Positions 10,600 to 19,121 of a DNA stretch of 64,000 nt are shown in pieces. A program made the position numbers and the translations under genes. The notes under the pieces are model-generated. The model was not told where the DNA came from. It did not search any database and was given only the letters and a program-made list of their open reading frames with translations. Positions within the stretch are counted from its first letter, which is position 1. Every line of letters starts with the position of its first letter. This stretch comes from Conexibacter woesei Iso977N (GTDB taxonomy: Bacteria; Actinomycetota; Thermoleophilia; Solirubrobacterales; Solirubrobacteraceae), in NCBI RefSeq assembly GCF_000424625.1, contig NZ_AUKG01000003.1:186001-250000 (forward strand), read 5' to 3'.

Positions 10600-11715
10600 A
10601 TGGCGGCGACCGCTCCAGGCACGACGGTCCAGCGGGTCGTCCTCTACCACGAGGACGACCCGCTGCGGCTCGTCTGCGGCCGCACGCTCGCGCCCGTCGA
10701 GGTCGCCTACACGACCGCCGGGACGCTGAACGCCGACGCCTCCAACGCGGTCTTCGTCTGCCACGCGCTGACGGGCGACGCGGTCGCGACCGGCCCGGAC
10801 GGCTGGTGGAGCACGATGATCGGCCCGGGCAAGGCGATCGACACCAACAAGCTCTTCGTCATCACCCCCAACCTGCTCGGCGGCTGCCGCGGGACGACCG
10901 GGCCGTCGAGCGACGACCCGTCGGGCAACACCTATGGGTTGGACTTCCCGCCGCTGGCGATCGCCGATCTGGTCACGGTCCACCGCAAGCTGCTCCAGCA
11001 CCTGGGCATCGACCGGCTGCACACCGCGATCGGCGGCTCGATGGGCGGCATGCAGGTGCTGCAGTGGCTGCTGCAGGACCACGCGCAGATCGAGCGCGCG
11101 GTGATGGTCTGCGCCTCGCCGCGCCTGACCGCCCAGAACCTCGCGCTGTCGCACGTCGCCCGCCGCGCGATCCTCGACGACCCGGACTTCCACGACGGCC
11201 AGTACCTGCGCCACGGCACGCGCCCCGCGCGCGGCCTGGCGACCGCGCGCCGCCTCGCGCACGTCACGTACCTCAGCGAGGACGGCATGGCGCGCAAGTT
11301 CGACCGCGCCGAGCCGGAGGACCGCGACGCGCCGCCGAGCGCCGCGCGCGACTGGCTCGCGCCGCGGTACGACGTCGAGACCTACCTGGAGCACCAGGCG
11401 GCGATCTTCCTGGAGCGCTTCGACGCGTTGTCCTACCTCTACCTCACGCGGATCATGGACGCGTTCGACCCCTTCAACAACGGCGCGTGGACCGATCCGG
11501 TGCTCACGAACGCCACGACGCGCGCGCAGGTGATCGCCTTCAGCTCCGACTGGCGCTTCGGCCCCGAGCACTCGGTCGCCGTCCGGCGCGGCCTGCGCAA
11601 GGCCGGGCTGCGCGCCGTCGAGTCGCACGTGATCGCCTCGCCGTGGGGCCACGACTCGTTCCTGCTCGACGTGCCCGAGTACCTCGATCGGGTGAGGGCG
11701 TTCGTTAACACCTAG
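10600..11715 (+). CDS. metX: homoserine O-acetyltransferase
   Basis: 371 residues, typical of MetX. The alpha/beta-hydrolase triad is visible: nucleophile Ser147 in GGSMGGMQ, Asp317 in SSDWRFGP and His351 in GHDSFLLD. The family signatures NLLGGCRGTTGP and DPDFHDGQY are also present. It acetylates L-homoserine with acetyl-CoA, the first committed step to methionine. It is co-transcribed with metY. The last codons (TTCGTTAACACC) also contain a possible -35 box for the next gene. Confidence 0.95.
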   Translation: MAATAPGTTVQRVVLYHEDDPLRLVCGRTLAPVEVAYTTAGTLNADASNAVFVCHALTGDAVATGPDGWWSTMIGPGKAIDTNKLFVITPNLLGGCRGTTGPSSDDPSGNTYGLDFPPLAIADLVTVHRKLLQHLGIDRLHTAIGGSMGGMQVLQWLLQDHAQIERAVMVCASPRLTAQNLALSHVARRAILDDPDFHDGQYLRHGTRPARGLATARRLAHVTYLSEDGMARKFDRAEPEDRDAPPSAARDWLAPRYDVETYLEHQAAIFLERFDALSYLYLTRIMDAFDPFNNGAWTDPVLTNATTRAQVIAFSSDWRFGPEHSVAVRRGLRKAGLRAVESHVIASPWGHDSFLLDVPEYLDRVRAFVNT

Positions 11716-11734
11716 TTCACGCGGGGAGTAGGGT
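11705..11734 (+). promoter_or_regulatory. promoter of the secreted hydrolase at 11743
   Basis: The -35 TTAACA (11705-11710, inside the metX 3' end), 18-nt spacer and -10 TAGGGT (11729-11734) lie 8 nt before the ATG. Confidence 0.5.
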
Positions 11735-11742
11735 GCCGCGCC

Positions 11743-13761
11743 ATGTCCCGCCCCACCCGCCTCACGGCGCGCGCCCTGGTCCCGGCGCTCGCCGCAGCGC
11801 TGCTTGCGCTGCCCGCCGCCGCCAACGCGTCGACCGCCGCCCCGAGCGGCGCCGGCTGCGACCGTCTCGACGACGCGGCCTGCCTGCTGCCGTTCCCCAA
11901 CGACGCGTTCCGCAAGAACGGCCAGATCGCGTTCAGGACCTCGCAGATGCCGCGCAACAAGGACGGCAGGGCGATCGACGCCGCCGGCTGGAAGGGCCTG
12001 GACGGGTTCAGCCCCGGCTCGGCGATCCTGACGAAGGTCCCGGGGCTGGAGACCGACGCCGCGCTGAAGAAGACCGGCGCGGTCTCGCTCAGCGACATCT
12101 CCAAGTACACCAACAAGACCGCGTCGGTGCTCGTGGTCGACGAGCAGACCGGCAGGCGCTGGCCGATCTGGGCCGAGCTGGACGACAACGCCAAGGCCGG
12201 CTCGCGCCTGCTCGAGGTCCACCCGGCCAAGAACTTCCTGGAGGGCCACACCTACGTGGTCGTCCTGCGCAACCTCAAGAAGGCCAACGGCGGCGCGATC
12301 GCCGCGGGCAAGCGCTTCGCCGCGCTGCGCGACGGGCGGGCGAAGTCGAGCAGCCGCTACAACAAGATCTTCAAGGCCATCAAGAAGGCCGGGGTCAAGC
12401 GCGACAGGTCGCTCTTCCTGACCTGGGACTTCACGGTCGCGACCGAGAGGTCGCTGGCGGGCCGCGCGCTGTCGATGCGCGACCAGGCCTTCGCGCAGCT
12501 CGGCGACACCGACCTCGCCGACGGGACCGTCCAGGGCCACGCGCCGCTGTACACGCTGCAGACCGCCAACTACAGCGCCGACCAGAACCTCGCGACCAAG
12601 GCCCAGGCCTACGCGCAAGTCGTCGAGGGCACCGTGCAGGTCCCGTGCTTCCTGACCAACAACTGCGCGCCCGGCTCGCGCATGGTGCTGGACGCGAGCG
12701 GCAGGCCCAAGCAGCAGGGCATCTACAACGCCCGCTTCACCTGCGTCGTCCCGGCCACCGCGACCGCGGCCAACCCCGCCAGGCTCGCGCTCTACGGCCA
12801 CGGCCTGCTGGGCAAGGAGACCGAGATCGTCACCGGCCCGGACGTCTCGAAGATGGCGGCCGAGTCCAACACGGTGTTCTGCGCGACCCCGTGGATCGGC
12901 ATGGCGGCCGAGGACATCCCCAACGCCGTCAACGTGCTCGGGGACTTCTCGAACATGCCGACGCTCGCCGATCGCCTGCAGCAGGGCTTCACCGACGCGC
13001 TCGTGCTCGGGCGCCTCATGGCCAGCCCGAGCGGGATCGCCACGAACCCGTTGTTCCAGCAGAACGGCGCGCCGATCGTCAGGACCGGCTCGATCGGCTA
13101 CGACTCCAACTCGCAGGGCGGCATCGCCGGCGGCGCGCTGACCGCGCTGGCGCCGGACTTCAGCCACGCGGTCCTCGGCGTCCCGGGCATGAACTACAGC
13201 GTGCTGCTGCCGCGGTCGGCGGACTTCGACGTGTACTCGAAGGTCATGTACCCCAAGTACCCGGACCAGGTCGAGCGCCCGCTGATCCTCGACCTCGCGC
13301 AGCTGCTGTGGGATCGCGGCGAGGGTGACGGCTACGCCCAGCACATGACGACCGACCCGTTGCCCAACACGATCAAGCACACCGTGTTGCTCGACGTCGG
13401 GCTCGGCGACCACCAGGTCACGCCCTTCCAGGCCGACGTCGAGGCGCGCACGATCGGCGCGTCGATCCACACGCCGATCGTCCCGGCCGGCCGCTCGCCG
13501 CAGGCCAACCCGTCGTGGGGCATCCCGGCGATCAGGTCCTATCCCTTCACCGGGTCGGCGATCGTCTACTGGGACGCGGGCCCGGCGGTCGTCAACGTCG
13601 CGCCGCTGCAGAACCACCCCAACAGCGGCAAGCAGGACCCGCACGAGCTCGTCCGGCGCACGCCGGCGGCGCGCCAGCAGAAGGCGACGTTCCTGGCCGG
13701 CGGCGGCCTCGTGAACCCGTGTGGCGCGGCGGCCTGCGTGGCGGCGCCCGACGTGGGCTAG
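11743..13761 (+). CDS. secreted alpha/beta-hydrolase-like protein
   Basis: 672 residues with an N-terminal signal peptide ending near ANA-STA (residue about 29). The region after residue 330 looks like an alpha/beta hydrolase: an oxyanion-type strand LALYGHGLLG near 350, a nucleophile elbow DSNSQGGIAGG with Ser457, and a candidate His557 in GLGDHQVT. The N-terminal half resembles the all-beta region before lipase domains in some bacterial virulence-factor lipases. The substrate is unknown; an extracellular lipid or polyester is possible. Many Lys and AGG-encoded Arg residues are present, as in other exported proteins here. Confidence 0.65.
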   Translation: MSRPTRLTARALVPALAAALLALPAAANASTAAPSGAGCDRLDDAACLLPFPNDAFRKNGQIAFRTSQMPRNKDGRAIDAAGWKGLDGFSPGSAILTKVPGLETDAALKKTGAVSLSDISKYTNKTASVLVVDEQTGRRWPIWAELDDNAKAGSRLLEVHPAKNFLEGHTYVVVLRNLKKANGGAIAAGKRFAALRDGRAKSSSRYNKIFKAIKKAGVKRDRSLFLTWDFTVATERSLAGRALSMRDQAFAQLGDTDLADGTVQGHAPLYTLQTANYSADQNLATKAQAYAQVVEGTVQVPCFLTNNCAPGSRMVLDASGRPKQQGIYNARFTCVVPATATAANPARLALYGHGLLGKETEIVTGPDVSKMAAESNTVFCATPWIGMAAEDIPNAVNVLGDFSNMPTLADRLQQGFTDALVLGRLMASPSGIATNPLFQQNGAPIVRTGSIGYDSNSQGGIAGGALTALAPDFSHAVLGVPGMNYSVLLPRSADFDVYSKVMYPKYPDQVERPLILDLAQLLWDRGEGDGYAQHMTTDPLPNTIKHTVLLDVGLGDHQVTPFQADVEARTIGASIHTPIVPAGRSPQANPSWGIPAIRSYPFTGSAIVYWDAGPAVVNVAPLQNHPNSGKQDPHELVRRTPAARQQKATFLAGGGLVNPCGAAACVAAPDVG

Positions 13762-13764
13762 GGT
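13759..13764 (+). promoter_or_regulatory. fgd -10 box overlapping the upstream stop codon
   Basis: TAGGGT lies 6 nt before the fgd ATG, and its first three bases are the stop codon of the preceding gene. No ribosome site is seen, consistent with a leaderless mRNA. No clear -35 is visible. Confidence 0.45.
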
Positions 13765-13770
13765 CAAGGG

Positions 13771-14775
13771 ATGGGCGACGTGCGCATCGGCTACAAGGCG
13801 TCAGCGGAGCAGTTCGACCCCGCGACGCTGTTGCAGTACACGAGGCATGCGGAGGAGGTCGGGCTGGAGATCGTCGCCACGTCCGACCACTTCCAGCCGT
13901 GGCGGCACCGCGAGGGCCACTCGCCCGCGGCGCTGCCGTGGCTGGGCGCCGCGACGCAGGCCACGTCGTCCGCGCTGCTGGGCACGTCCGTCCTGACGCC
14001 GACGCTGCGCTACGAGCCGGCGATCGTCGCCCAGGCCTTCGCGACGCTCGGGTGCCTGGCGCCCGGGCGCGTGTTCCTGGGCGTCGGGACCGGCGAGGCG
14101 ATGAACGAGACGCCCGCGACCGGCGCCGAGTTCCCGGGGCGCAAGGAGCGGCGGCTGCGGATGGCCGAGGCGATCGAGCTGATCCGCAAGCTCTGGCGCG
14201 AGGAGCGCGTCGACTTCCAGGGCGAGTACTACACGACGTCCAACGCCACCATCTACGACCGGCCCGACGTCGAGGTCCCGGTCTACGTCGCCGCGTCCGG
14301 GCCGCTGGCCGCCAAGCTGGCGGGGCGCGTCGGCGACGGCTTCATCTGCACGTCGGGCAAGGACCCGCAGCTGTACCTGGACCTGCTCGAGAAGGTCAAG
14401 GAGGGCGCCGAGCAGGCCGGGCGCGACCACGCGCAGATCCGGCACATGATCGAGATCAAGGTCTCCTACGACCGCGATCGCGAGCGGGCGCTGGACAACT
14501 GCAACTTCTGGGCCCCGCTGGCGCTGACGCCGGAGCAGAAGGAGGGCATCGAGGACCCGATCGAGATGGAGCGCGTCGCCGACGAGCACCTCGACCAGGC
14601 CCACACGCGCTTCATCGTCTCCGACGACCCCGACGAGGTCGTCGAGCAGATCGGCACCTACCTCGACCTCGGCTTCGACGACCTGCTGCTGCACGGGCCC
14701 GGCCCGGACCAGACGCGCTTCCTCGACCAGTTCGCGGCCGACGTCCTGCCGAGGCTGCGCGAGCGCGCCGCTTAG
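13771..14775 (+). CDS. fgd: F420-dependent glucose-6-phosphate dehydrogenase
   Basis: 334 residues against 336 in Mycobacterium tuberculosis Fgd1, and closely alike throughout. Signature stretches include LGYKASAEQF-like GYKASAEQFDP, ATSDHFQPWRH, LLGTSVLTPTLRY, RVFLGVGTGEAMNE, GDGFICTSGKD, and NFWAPLALTPEQK with EDPIEME. It oxidises glucose 6-phosphate to 6-phosphogluconolactone while reducing cofactor F420, feeding F420H2-dependent reductases. The organism must therefore make F420. The gene has its own TAGGGT -10 box and shares 4 nt with the convergent exported-protein gene. Confidence 0.94.
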   Translation: MGDVRIGYKASAEQFDPATLLQYTRHAEEVGLEIVATSDHFQPWRHREGHSPAALPWLGAATQATSSALLGTSVLTPTLRYEPAIVAQAFATLGCLAPGRVFLGVGTGEAMNETPATGAEFPGRKERRLRMAEAIELIRKLWREERVDFQGEYYTTSNATIYDRPDVEVPVYVAASGPLAAKLAGRVGDGFICTSGKDPQLYLDLLEKVKEGAEQAGRDHAQIRHMIEIKVSYDRDRERALDNCNFWAPLALTPEQKEGIEDPIEMERVADEHLDQAHTRFIVSDDPDEVVEQIGTYLDLGFDDLLLHGPGPDQTRFLDQFAADVLPRLRERAA

Positions 14776-15350
14776 CTGAACTTCCAGGCGGCGGCGATCG
14801 ACTTGAGCGCGGCCTCGCCCTTGGCGGTGCCGGTCTTGTCGACGTCCATCTCGACGAAGTACGCCTTGCCGCCGCGCAGTGCAACGACGTCGGTCTGGAC
14901 GATCGAGCGCTTCTTGTAGGTGTAGGTCAAGGTGGCCGTCCCGGCCTTGACGCCGGCGAGCGTCGCCGCATGGGCCTTGTCGAGGCCCCTGAGGTGCGTC
15001 GCGCCCTTCGGCACGCCGACGATCTTCACGAGCAGCGCGACCGGGTCCGTCGGGACCCTGCCCCTGAGCTGCCTCTTCAGCGCCGCGTTGGTCTGCACCA
15101 GCGCGGTAACGCCGATCCCGCCCCTGCCCGGGATGCCGAGGATGTTGACCTTCGTCCCGGGCGAGCCCCACAGGTACTGCTTCTGGCCGGACGTGGTCCT
15201 GGTGTGCGCGCTCCAGCCGGAGGGCAGGGTGGTGGTGAACCCGACGCCCTTCACAGACGGGCCGTCCGCGGCGAGCGCGGGTGCCGCCAGCGCGCCAGTG
15301 GTGGCGAGAGCGACGGTGAGAGCTGCGCAACGATGGAGCATGCTGCTCAC
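14772..15350 (-). CDS. small exported protein of unknown function
   Basis: 192 residues with a signal peptide ending at LAA-DGPS (about residue 28). The mature part is a compact alpha/beta protein of about 160 residues resembling PsbP/LpqN-like single-domain exported proteins: a beginning VGFTTTLPSGWSAHT, a conserved-looking TATLTYTYKKRS strand and the end GEAALKSIAAAWKFS. That resemblance is by pattern only. No function can be assigned. It could also start at the second ATG (15341). Confidence 0.6.
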   Translation of the reverse strand: MSSMLHRCAALTVALATTGALAAPALAADGPSVKGVGFTTTLPSGWSAHTRTTSGQKQYLWGSPGTKVNILGIPGRGGIGVTALVQTNAALKRQLRGRVPTDPVALLVKIVGVPKGATHLRGLDKAHAATLAGVKAGTATLTYTYKKRSIVQTDVVALRGGKAYFVEMDVDKTGTAKGEAALKSIAAAWKFS

Positions 15351-15403
15351 CGTGCCCGGCGCTGGACCGGTTCATGCGCGCCAACTGTTGGGGTCCCGTT
15401 GGG

Positions 15404-15453
15404 GACCGGGGCGCGCGCCGCGGCGGGATATGAGGCCGCGGCGCGCCCCGGTC
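15404..15453 (-). terminator. large GC hairpin downstream of the SDR at 15561
   Basis: 15404-15424 pairs with 15435-15453 over 19 bp with a 2-nt bulge; the loop is about 10 nt. It lies about 110 nt past the SDR stop and 55 nt before the exported-protein gene, both on the minus strand, so it could end one transcript or structure the leader of the next. No T-tract. The rest of 15351-15560 holds nothing else recognisable. Confidence 0.45.
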
Positions 15454-15560
15454 GTGCGATCCGCAGGGAGGAGGAGGTTTCGCTACGGATGCGAGGGCAT
15501 CGGGTCAGGTGCCCTGGACACAGGGAACCACCGGTCGCGCGCGCTCTCGTTGCGATCCTG

Positions 15561-16373
15561 TCAACGGATCGGGGCCGACCCGTCCGCGCTGGGTGCGTCG
15601 GCGGTCACCGAGGTGCGCATCGCCGCGCCGGCCTGGCCGCCGAGCACCTTGCGGGTGATCCCGGGCGCCAGGATCCGCAGCGCGGCGAAGATCCCGTAGC
15701 CGCGCGGCACGTAGCGCTCCGGCTTGCCCTTCGCGCAGTCCATGATCGCCTCGGCGACGTTGGCGGCGTCGGAGACCATCCAGCGCGTCGAGCGGTTCTC
15801 CACCAACTCGGTCTGCGGGAAGCCCTCGGTCACGACGAAGCCGGGGTTGACGACGCCGACGTGGACGCCGTTGGGCTTCTCCTCCAGGTGCAGGGCGTCG
15901 CTCCAGCCGATCAGCGCGAACTTCGAGGCGCTGTAGCCGCCGGAGCCGGGGCGCGCGACGCGGCCGGCGGTCGAGGCGACGTTGACGATCGCGCTCGGCG
16001 CCGACTCGCGCAGCAGCGGCAGCAGCGCCTCGGTGAGCTGGGCGACCGCGAACAGGTTGAGCTCCAGCGTGCGCCGCAGGTTCTCGGTGCCGACCTCGGC
16101 GAACGCGCCGCGCCAGCCCGCGCCGGCGTTGTTGACGAGCAGGTCGAGGCGGCCGAAGCGCTCCTTGACCGCCGCGGCGATCCGGTTGCCGGCCTCCGGG
16201 TCGGTGAGGTCCTCGGCGAGGACGAGCGTCTCGCCGCCGATGCGCTCCGCGAGTTGTTGTAGGCGATCCTCGCGGCGGGCGACGAGGACGAGCTTGGCGC
16301 CCGGCTCGCGCGCGACCCGCAGGGCGGTCAGCTCGCCGATGCCGCTGGACGCGCCGGTGATGAGGGCGATCAT
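15561..16373 (-). CDS. SDR-family oxidoreductase
   Basis: 270 residues. The TGASSGIG dinucleotide motif is at residues 6-13, NNAGAGW near 82, catalytic Ser in VNVASTAG, and YSASK near 147 with the catalytic Tyr and Lys. The long C-terminal tail with GYGIFAALRILAPGITRKVL is typical of the DltE/YqjQ-like group, whose substrates are mostly unknown. It is divergent from the acyl-reductase-like gene at 16487. A TAGGAT box at 16380-16385 lies 6 nt before the ATG, indicating a leaderless transcript. Confidence 0.87.
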   Translation of the reverse strand: MIALITGASSGIGELTALRVAREPGAKLVLVARREDRLQQLAERIGGETLVLAEDLTDPEAGNRIAAAVKERFGRLDLLVNNAGAGWRGAFAEVGTENLRRTLELNLFAVAQLTEALLPLLRESAPSAIVNVASTAGRVARPGSGGYSASKFALIGWSDALHLEEKPNGVHVGVVNPGFVVTEGFPQTELVENRSTRWMVSDAANVAEAIMDCAKGKPERYVPRGYGIFAALRILAPGITRKVLGGQAGAAMRTSVTADAPSADGSAPIR

Positions 16374-16379
16374 GGGGGG

Positions 16380-16385
16380 ATCCTA
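16380..16385 (-). promoter_or_regulatory. -10 box of the SDR at 15561-16373
   Basis: TAGGAT on the minus strand is followed by six C residues and then ATG. There is no ribosome site in the gap. Confidence 0.45.
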
Positions 16386-16486
16386 CGACCGCGGGCGCGA
16401 ACGGTGTGCGGGTGCCCGCCGGTCGACCCGTCCCCGTCGCGGTTCCGACCGGTGGTCCGTGGTGGGTGCGCGTGTCGGGGGCCAAC

Positions 16487-17650
16487 ATGGTGGTCATGCT
16501 CCCCACGCGTGGCGATGGCGTAGTGCTCACCGGTGTGACCGGGTTCGTCGGGACCGCGGTCGCGCTCCGGATCCTGGAACGCTCAGACAGGCAGATCGTG
16601 GCGCTGGTGCGCGCCGGGTCGAAGCGGGAGGCGGCGCAGCGCGTGCGCGCCGCGCTCGCGGACGTCGTGGCGTCCGACCGGTTGTTGGAGACCTACTGCG
16701 CGCGCTGCGTCGCGGTGCCCGCCGACCTGATGGCCGACGGGCTCGGCCTGCGCCACGCCGACCGCGAGGCGATCGCCGAGCGCTGCGACGAGGTCGTGCA
16801 CTGCGCGGCGTCGGTGACGTTCGACCTGCCGCTGGAGGCGGCGCGGGCCGTCAACGCCGCGGGCGCCGCGCGGGTGGCGGAGCTGGCGACGCGGGTCGGC
16901 GAGCGCGGCGACGGGCTGCGGCGCGTCGTGCACGTCTCGACCGCCTACGTGGCGGGCGCGCGTGCGGGGACGTTCGGCGAGGACGACGTGAGCGCGCCGG
17001 CCGGCGGGTTCCGCAACACCTACGAGCAGACCAAGCACGAGGCCGAGGAGCTGCTGCGCGCGTGGCAGCCCGCGCTGCCGCTGCAGATCGTGCGGCCGTC
17101 GATCGTCGTCGGCGACCGAGGCAGTGGGTGGACGCGATCGTTCAACGTCCTGTACTGGCCGCTGAAGCAGTTCGCGCGCGGGCGCCTGCCGGTGGTCCCG
17201 GCGGTGGCCGACGCGCCGGTCGACGTCGTGCCGGTCGACTACGTGGCCGACGTGGTCCTGGGGCTGAGCGAGGCGCCGCTCGGGACCTACCACGCGGTCG
17301 CGGGCGCGCACGCGACGACGGTGGCCGAGGTGATCGACATGGCCGCCGCGCGGTTCGGCGTCCCGGCGCCGGAGATCGTCGATCCGGGCGTGATCGAGGA
17401 GGCGCTGTCGCGACCGCTGGCGCCCGCGGCGCGGCGCGCGCTGGAGCAGGCGCGCGTGTACTTCCCGTACTTCCGGCTCGGCGTGCGCTTCGACGACCGC
17501 TGGGCGCGGGGCGTCCTGGCGCCGCAGGGCGTGACGGCGGAGCCGCTGTGCGGGTACTTCGACACGTTGATCGACTACGCCCAGCGCGCGGCGTGGGGCG
17601 GACGTCCGGATTTGACCATGACACCGGGCGGTGTCACCGTGGCGGCATGA
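16487..17650 (+). CDS. NAD(P)-binding acyl-reductase-like protein (extended SDR, male-sterility/thioester-reductase family)
   Basis: 387 residues from ATG 16487 (MVVMLPTRGDG; ATG 16496 is an alternative). The Rossmann motif TGVTGFVG is near residue 18, followed by the long loop typical of the NAD_binding_4 family: LVRAGSKREAAQRVR, HCAASVTFDLPLEAARAVNA and HVSTAYVAG. YEQTK supplies the active Tyr and Lys. Family members reduce fatty acyl-CoA, acyl-ACP or carrier-bound thioesters to aldehydes or alcohols. The stop overlaps the lipase start by 4 nt (ATGA), so the two are translationally coupled, pointing to lipid or wax-type metabolism. An open frame extends upstream to 16406. Confidence 0.75.
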   Translation: MVVMLPTRGDGVVLTGVTGFVGTAVALRILERSDRQIVALVRAGSKREAAQRVRAALADVVASDRLLETYCARCVAVPADLMADGLGLRHADREAIAERCDEVVHCAASVTFDLPLEAARAVNAAGAARVAELATRVGERGDGLRRVVHVSTAYVAGARAGTFGEDDVSAPAGGFRNTYEQTKHEAEELLRAWQPALPLQIVRPSIVVGDRGSGWTRSFNVLYWPLKQFARGRLPVVPAVADAPVDVVPVDYVADVVLGLSEAPLGTYHAVAGAHATTVAEVIDMAAARFGVPAPEIVDPGVIEEALSRPLAPAARRALEQARVYFPYFRLGVRFDDRWARGVLAPQGVTAEPLCGYFDTLIDYAQRAAWGGRPDLTMTPGGVTVAA

Positions 17651-18714
17651 CGTCCTCCGAACTGGGTGCCGCGGCCGACCTCGCCTTCGACGGGTTCGGC
17701 GGGACGGTGCGGATGATCGAGGACGTGCACGGCGCGATCGCCGCGCGGACGCCGGGCGCGGCGGTCCAGGACGTGGTGGCGCGCGGCGTGTACGCGAGCG
17801 TGCGCGGCGTCGGCGCGCTGGTCGGCGCGGGCGTCGGCGGCGCGATCCGGGCCGCGGGCGGTGGCCCGGCGGTGACCGCCTCCCCGGCGGGGCGCTTCGC
17901 GGTCGGCGCGCTGAACGGGCTGCTCGGCGACCGCCTCGATGCCGACGGCAGCGCGCTGGCGGTCCCGATGGGCTTCGACGTGACCGGCGCGGTCACGCCG
18001 TTCCCGGTGGTCTTCGTCCACGGGCTCTGCGAGTCCGGGTTCGCGTGGCGGATCCGGGCGGCGCGCCACGGCGGCACGTACGCGTCGCGGGTCGTCGACG
18101 AGGTCGGCCGGACGAGCGTGTTCGTCACCTACAACACGGGCGTCGGGGTGCGGGAGAACGGCGCGCGCCTGAGCGCGTTGTTGGATGACTTGGTGGCCGA
18201 GTGGCCGGTTCCGGTGCAGGGGCTGGCGCTCGTCGGGCACTCGATGGGCGGCCTCGTGATCCGGGCGGCGGCGCAGGAGGGCGGCGCGTGGGTAGAGCGG
18301 GTGGACACCACCGTCTCCCTCGGGACGCCGCACCGCGGCGCGCCGCTGGCCCAGGCGGCGGGGCTGGCGGTCCGGGCGCTGGAGCTCGCGCCGGAGTCGC
18401 GCCCGTTCGGCGCGGTGCTGGCCGGGTCGGCCGGGATCCGGGACCTCGTGCGCGGCCTCGACACGCCGCTGATCGCGGGTGCGCAGCACCACGCGGTGGC
18501 CGCGACCGTGAGCGAGTCGCCCGGGCACGTGGTCGGCCGGGTGGTCGGCGACCTGCTGGTCCTGACCGCGTCCGCGCACGGGATCGAGGACGCGACGCTC
18601 GTTCACGTCGGAAGCCACGATCACTTCGATCTGCTCAACAGCCCCGCCCTGGATGAGCTTCTACGCGCCTGGTTGGCGCGTCAAGACACCACAAAGCTCC
18701 TGTCAGCAGGGTGA
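17647..18714 (+). CDS. alpha/beta-hydrolase (lipase/PGAP1-like)
   Basis: 355 residues. Residues 1-115 are a helical, Ala/Gly-rich N-terminal region; the hydrolase begins with VVFVHGLCESG (oxyanion loop) and has the nucleophile elbow GHSMGG with Ser199. SLGTPHRGAP is typical of lipases in the PGAP1/esterase group, and the end GSHDHFDLLNSP supplies the catalytic His. No signal peptide is seen, so it is likely cytoplasmic or membrane-peripheral. Coupling to the acyl-reductase-like gene suggests they process the same lipid, which is inference. Confidence 0.8.
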   Translation: MTSSELGAAADLAFDGFGGTVRMIEDVHGAIAARTPGAAVQDVVARGVYASVRGVGALVGAGVGGAIRAAGGGPAVTASPAGRFAVGALNGLLGDRLDADGSALAVPMGFDVTGAVTPFPVVFVHGLCESGFAWRIRAARHGGTYASRVVDEVGRTSVFVTYNTGVGVRENGARLSALLDDLVAEWPVPVQGLALVGHSMGGLVIRAAAQEGGAWVERVDTTVSLGTPHRGAPLAQAAGLAVRALELAPESRPFGAVLAGSAGIRDLVRGLDTPLIAGAQHHAVAATVSESPGHVVGRVVGDLLVLTASAHGIEDATLVHVGSHDHFDLLNSPALDELLRAWLARQDTTKLLSAG

Positions 18715-18732
18715 CTTGACGAGCCATCCAGA

Positions 18733-18738
18733 TAGGCT
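18733..18738 (+). promoter_or_regulatory. -10 box of the STAS gene
   Basis: TAGGCT lies 8 nt before the GTG start at 18747. A TTGACG at 18716-18721 is too close (11 nt) to be a standard -35. Confidence 0.35.
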
Positions 18739-18746
18739 TGCGGGAC

Positions 18747-19079
18747 GTGACTGGTCCTGCGCCTTTCTCTGTGGCGACCGACGCGACCGGCGACCGGCTG
18801 GTCGTCTCCGTGCTCGGTGAGCTGGACCTCGCGACCGCGCCCGAGCTCGAAGCGGTCCTGCTGCCGCAGCTGAAGGCGGGCGGGCAGGTCGTGCTCGATC
18901 TGCGGGGGCTCGAGTTCATGGACTCGACCGGCGTGCGGGTGATCGTCTCCGCGCATGTCGCGGGGAAGGAGTCCGGCGGCGCGCTGACGCTGGTCCGCAC
19001 CGATCCGGAAGGGCCGGTCGGGAAGGTGCTGGAGATCAGCGGGCTCGACGGGATCCTCGAGTTCGTCGAAGGCACCTGA
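18747..19079 (+). CDS. STAS-domain anti-sigma factor antagonist
   Basis: 110 residues from GTG 18747; a TTG at 18738 is possible but lies within the -10 box. It is a single STAS domain of the SpoIIAA/RsbV type: ELDLATAPELEAVLL, then LDLRGLEFMDSTGVRVIV, where Ser60 is the expected phosphorylation site. Such proteins bind an anti-sigma kinase and release a sigma factor when dephosphorylated. No partner kinase or sigma gene is nearby, so the switch must act in trans. Confidence 0.87.
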   Translation: MTGPAPFSVATDATGDRLVVSVLGELDLATAPELEAVLLPQLKAGGQVVLDLRGLEFMDSTGVRVIVSAHVAGKESGGALTLVRTDPEGPVGKVLEISGLDGILEFVEGT

Positions 19080-19109
19080 AGCCTGCGCATCGCCGCGCAT
19101 CCCCACCGA

Positions 19110-19115
19110 TAGGGT
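19110..19115 (+). promoter_or_regulatory. -10 box of the aminopeptidase gene
   Basis: TAGGGT is followed by six nt (GGGGGC) and the ATG at 19122. No Shine-Dalgarno can fit, so the mRNA is likely leaderless. Confidence 0.5.
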
Positions 19116-19121
19116 GGGGGC

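Noticed and set aside
15351-15560. Possible c-di-AMP (ydaO-type) riboswitch
   Set aside because: A GGGAACC segment and paired ATCCG/CGGAT stretches occur, but the other conserved boxes and the order of helices are missing, and the segment is on the strand facing no nearby start.
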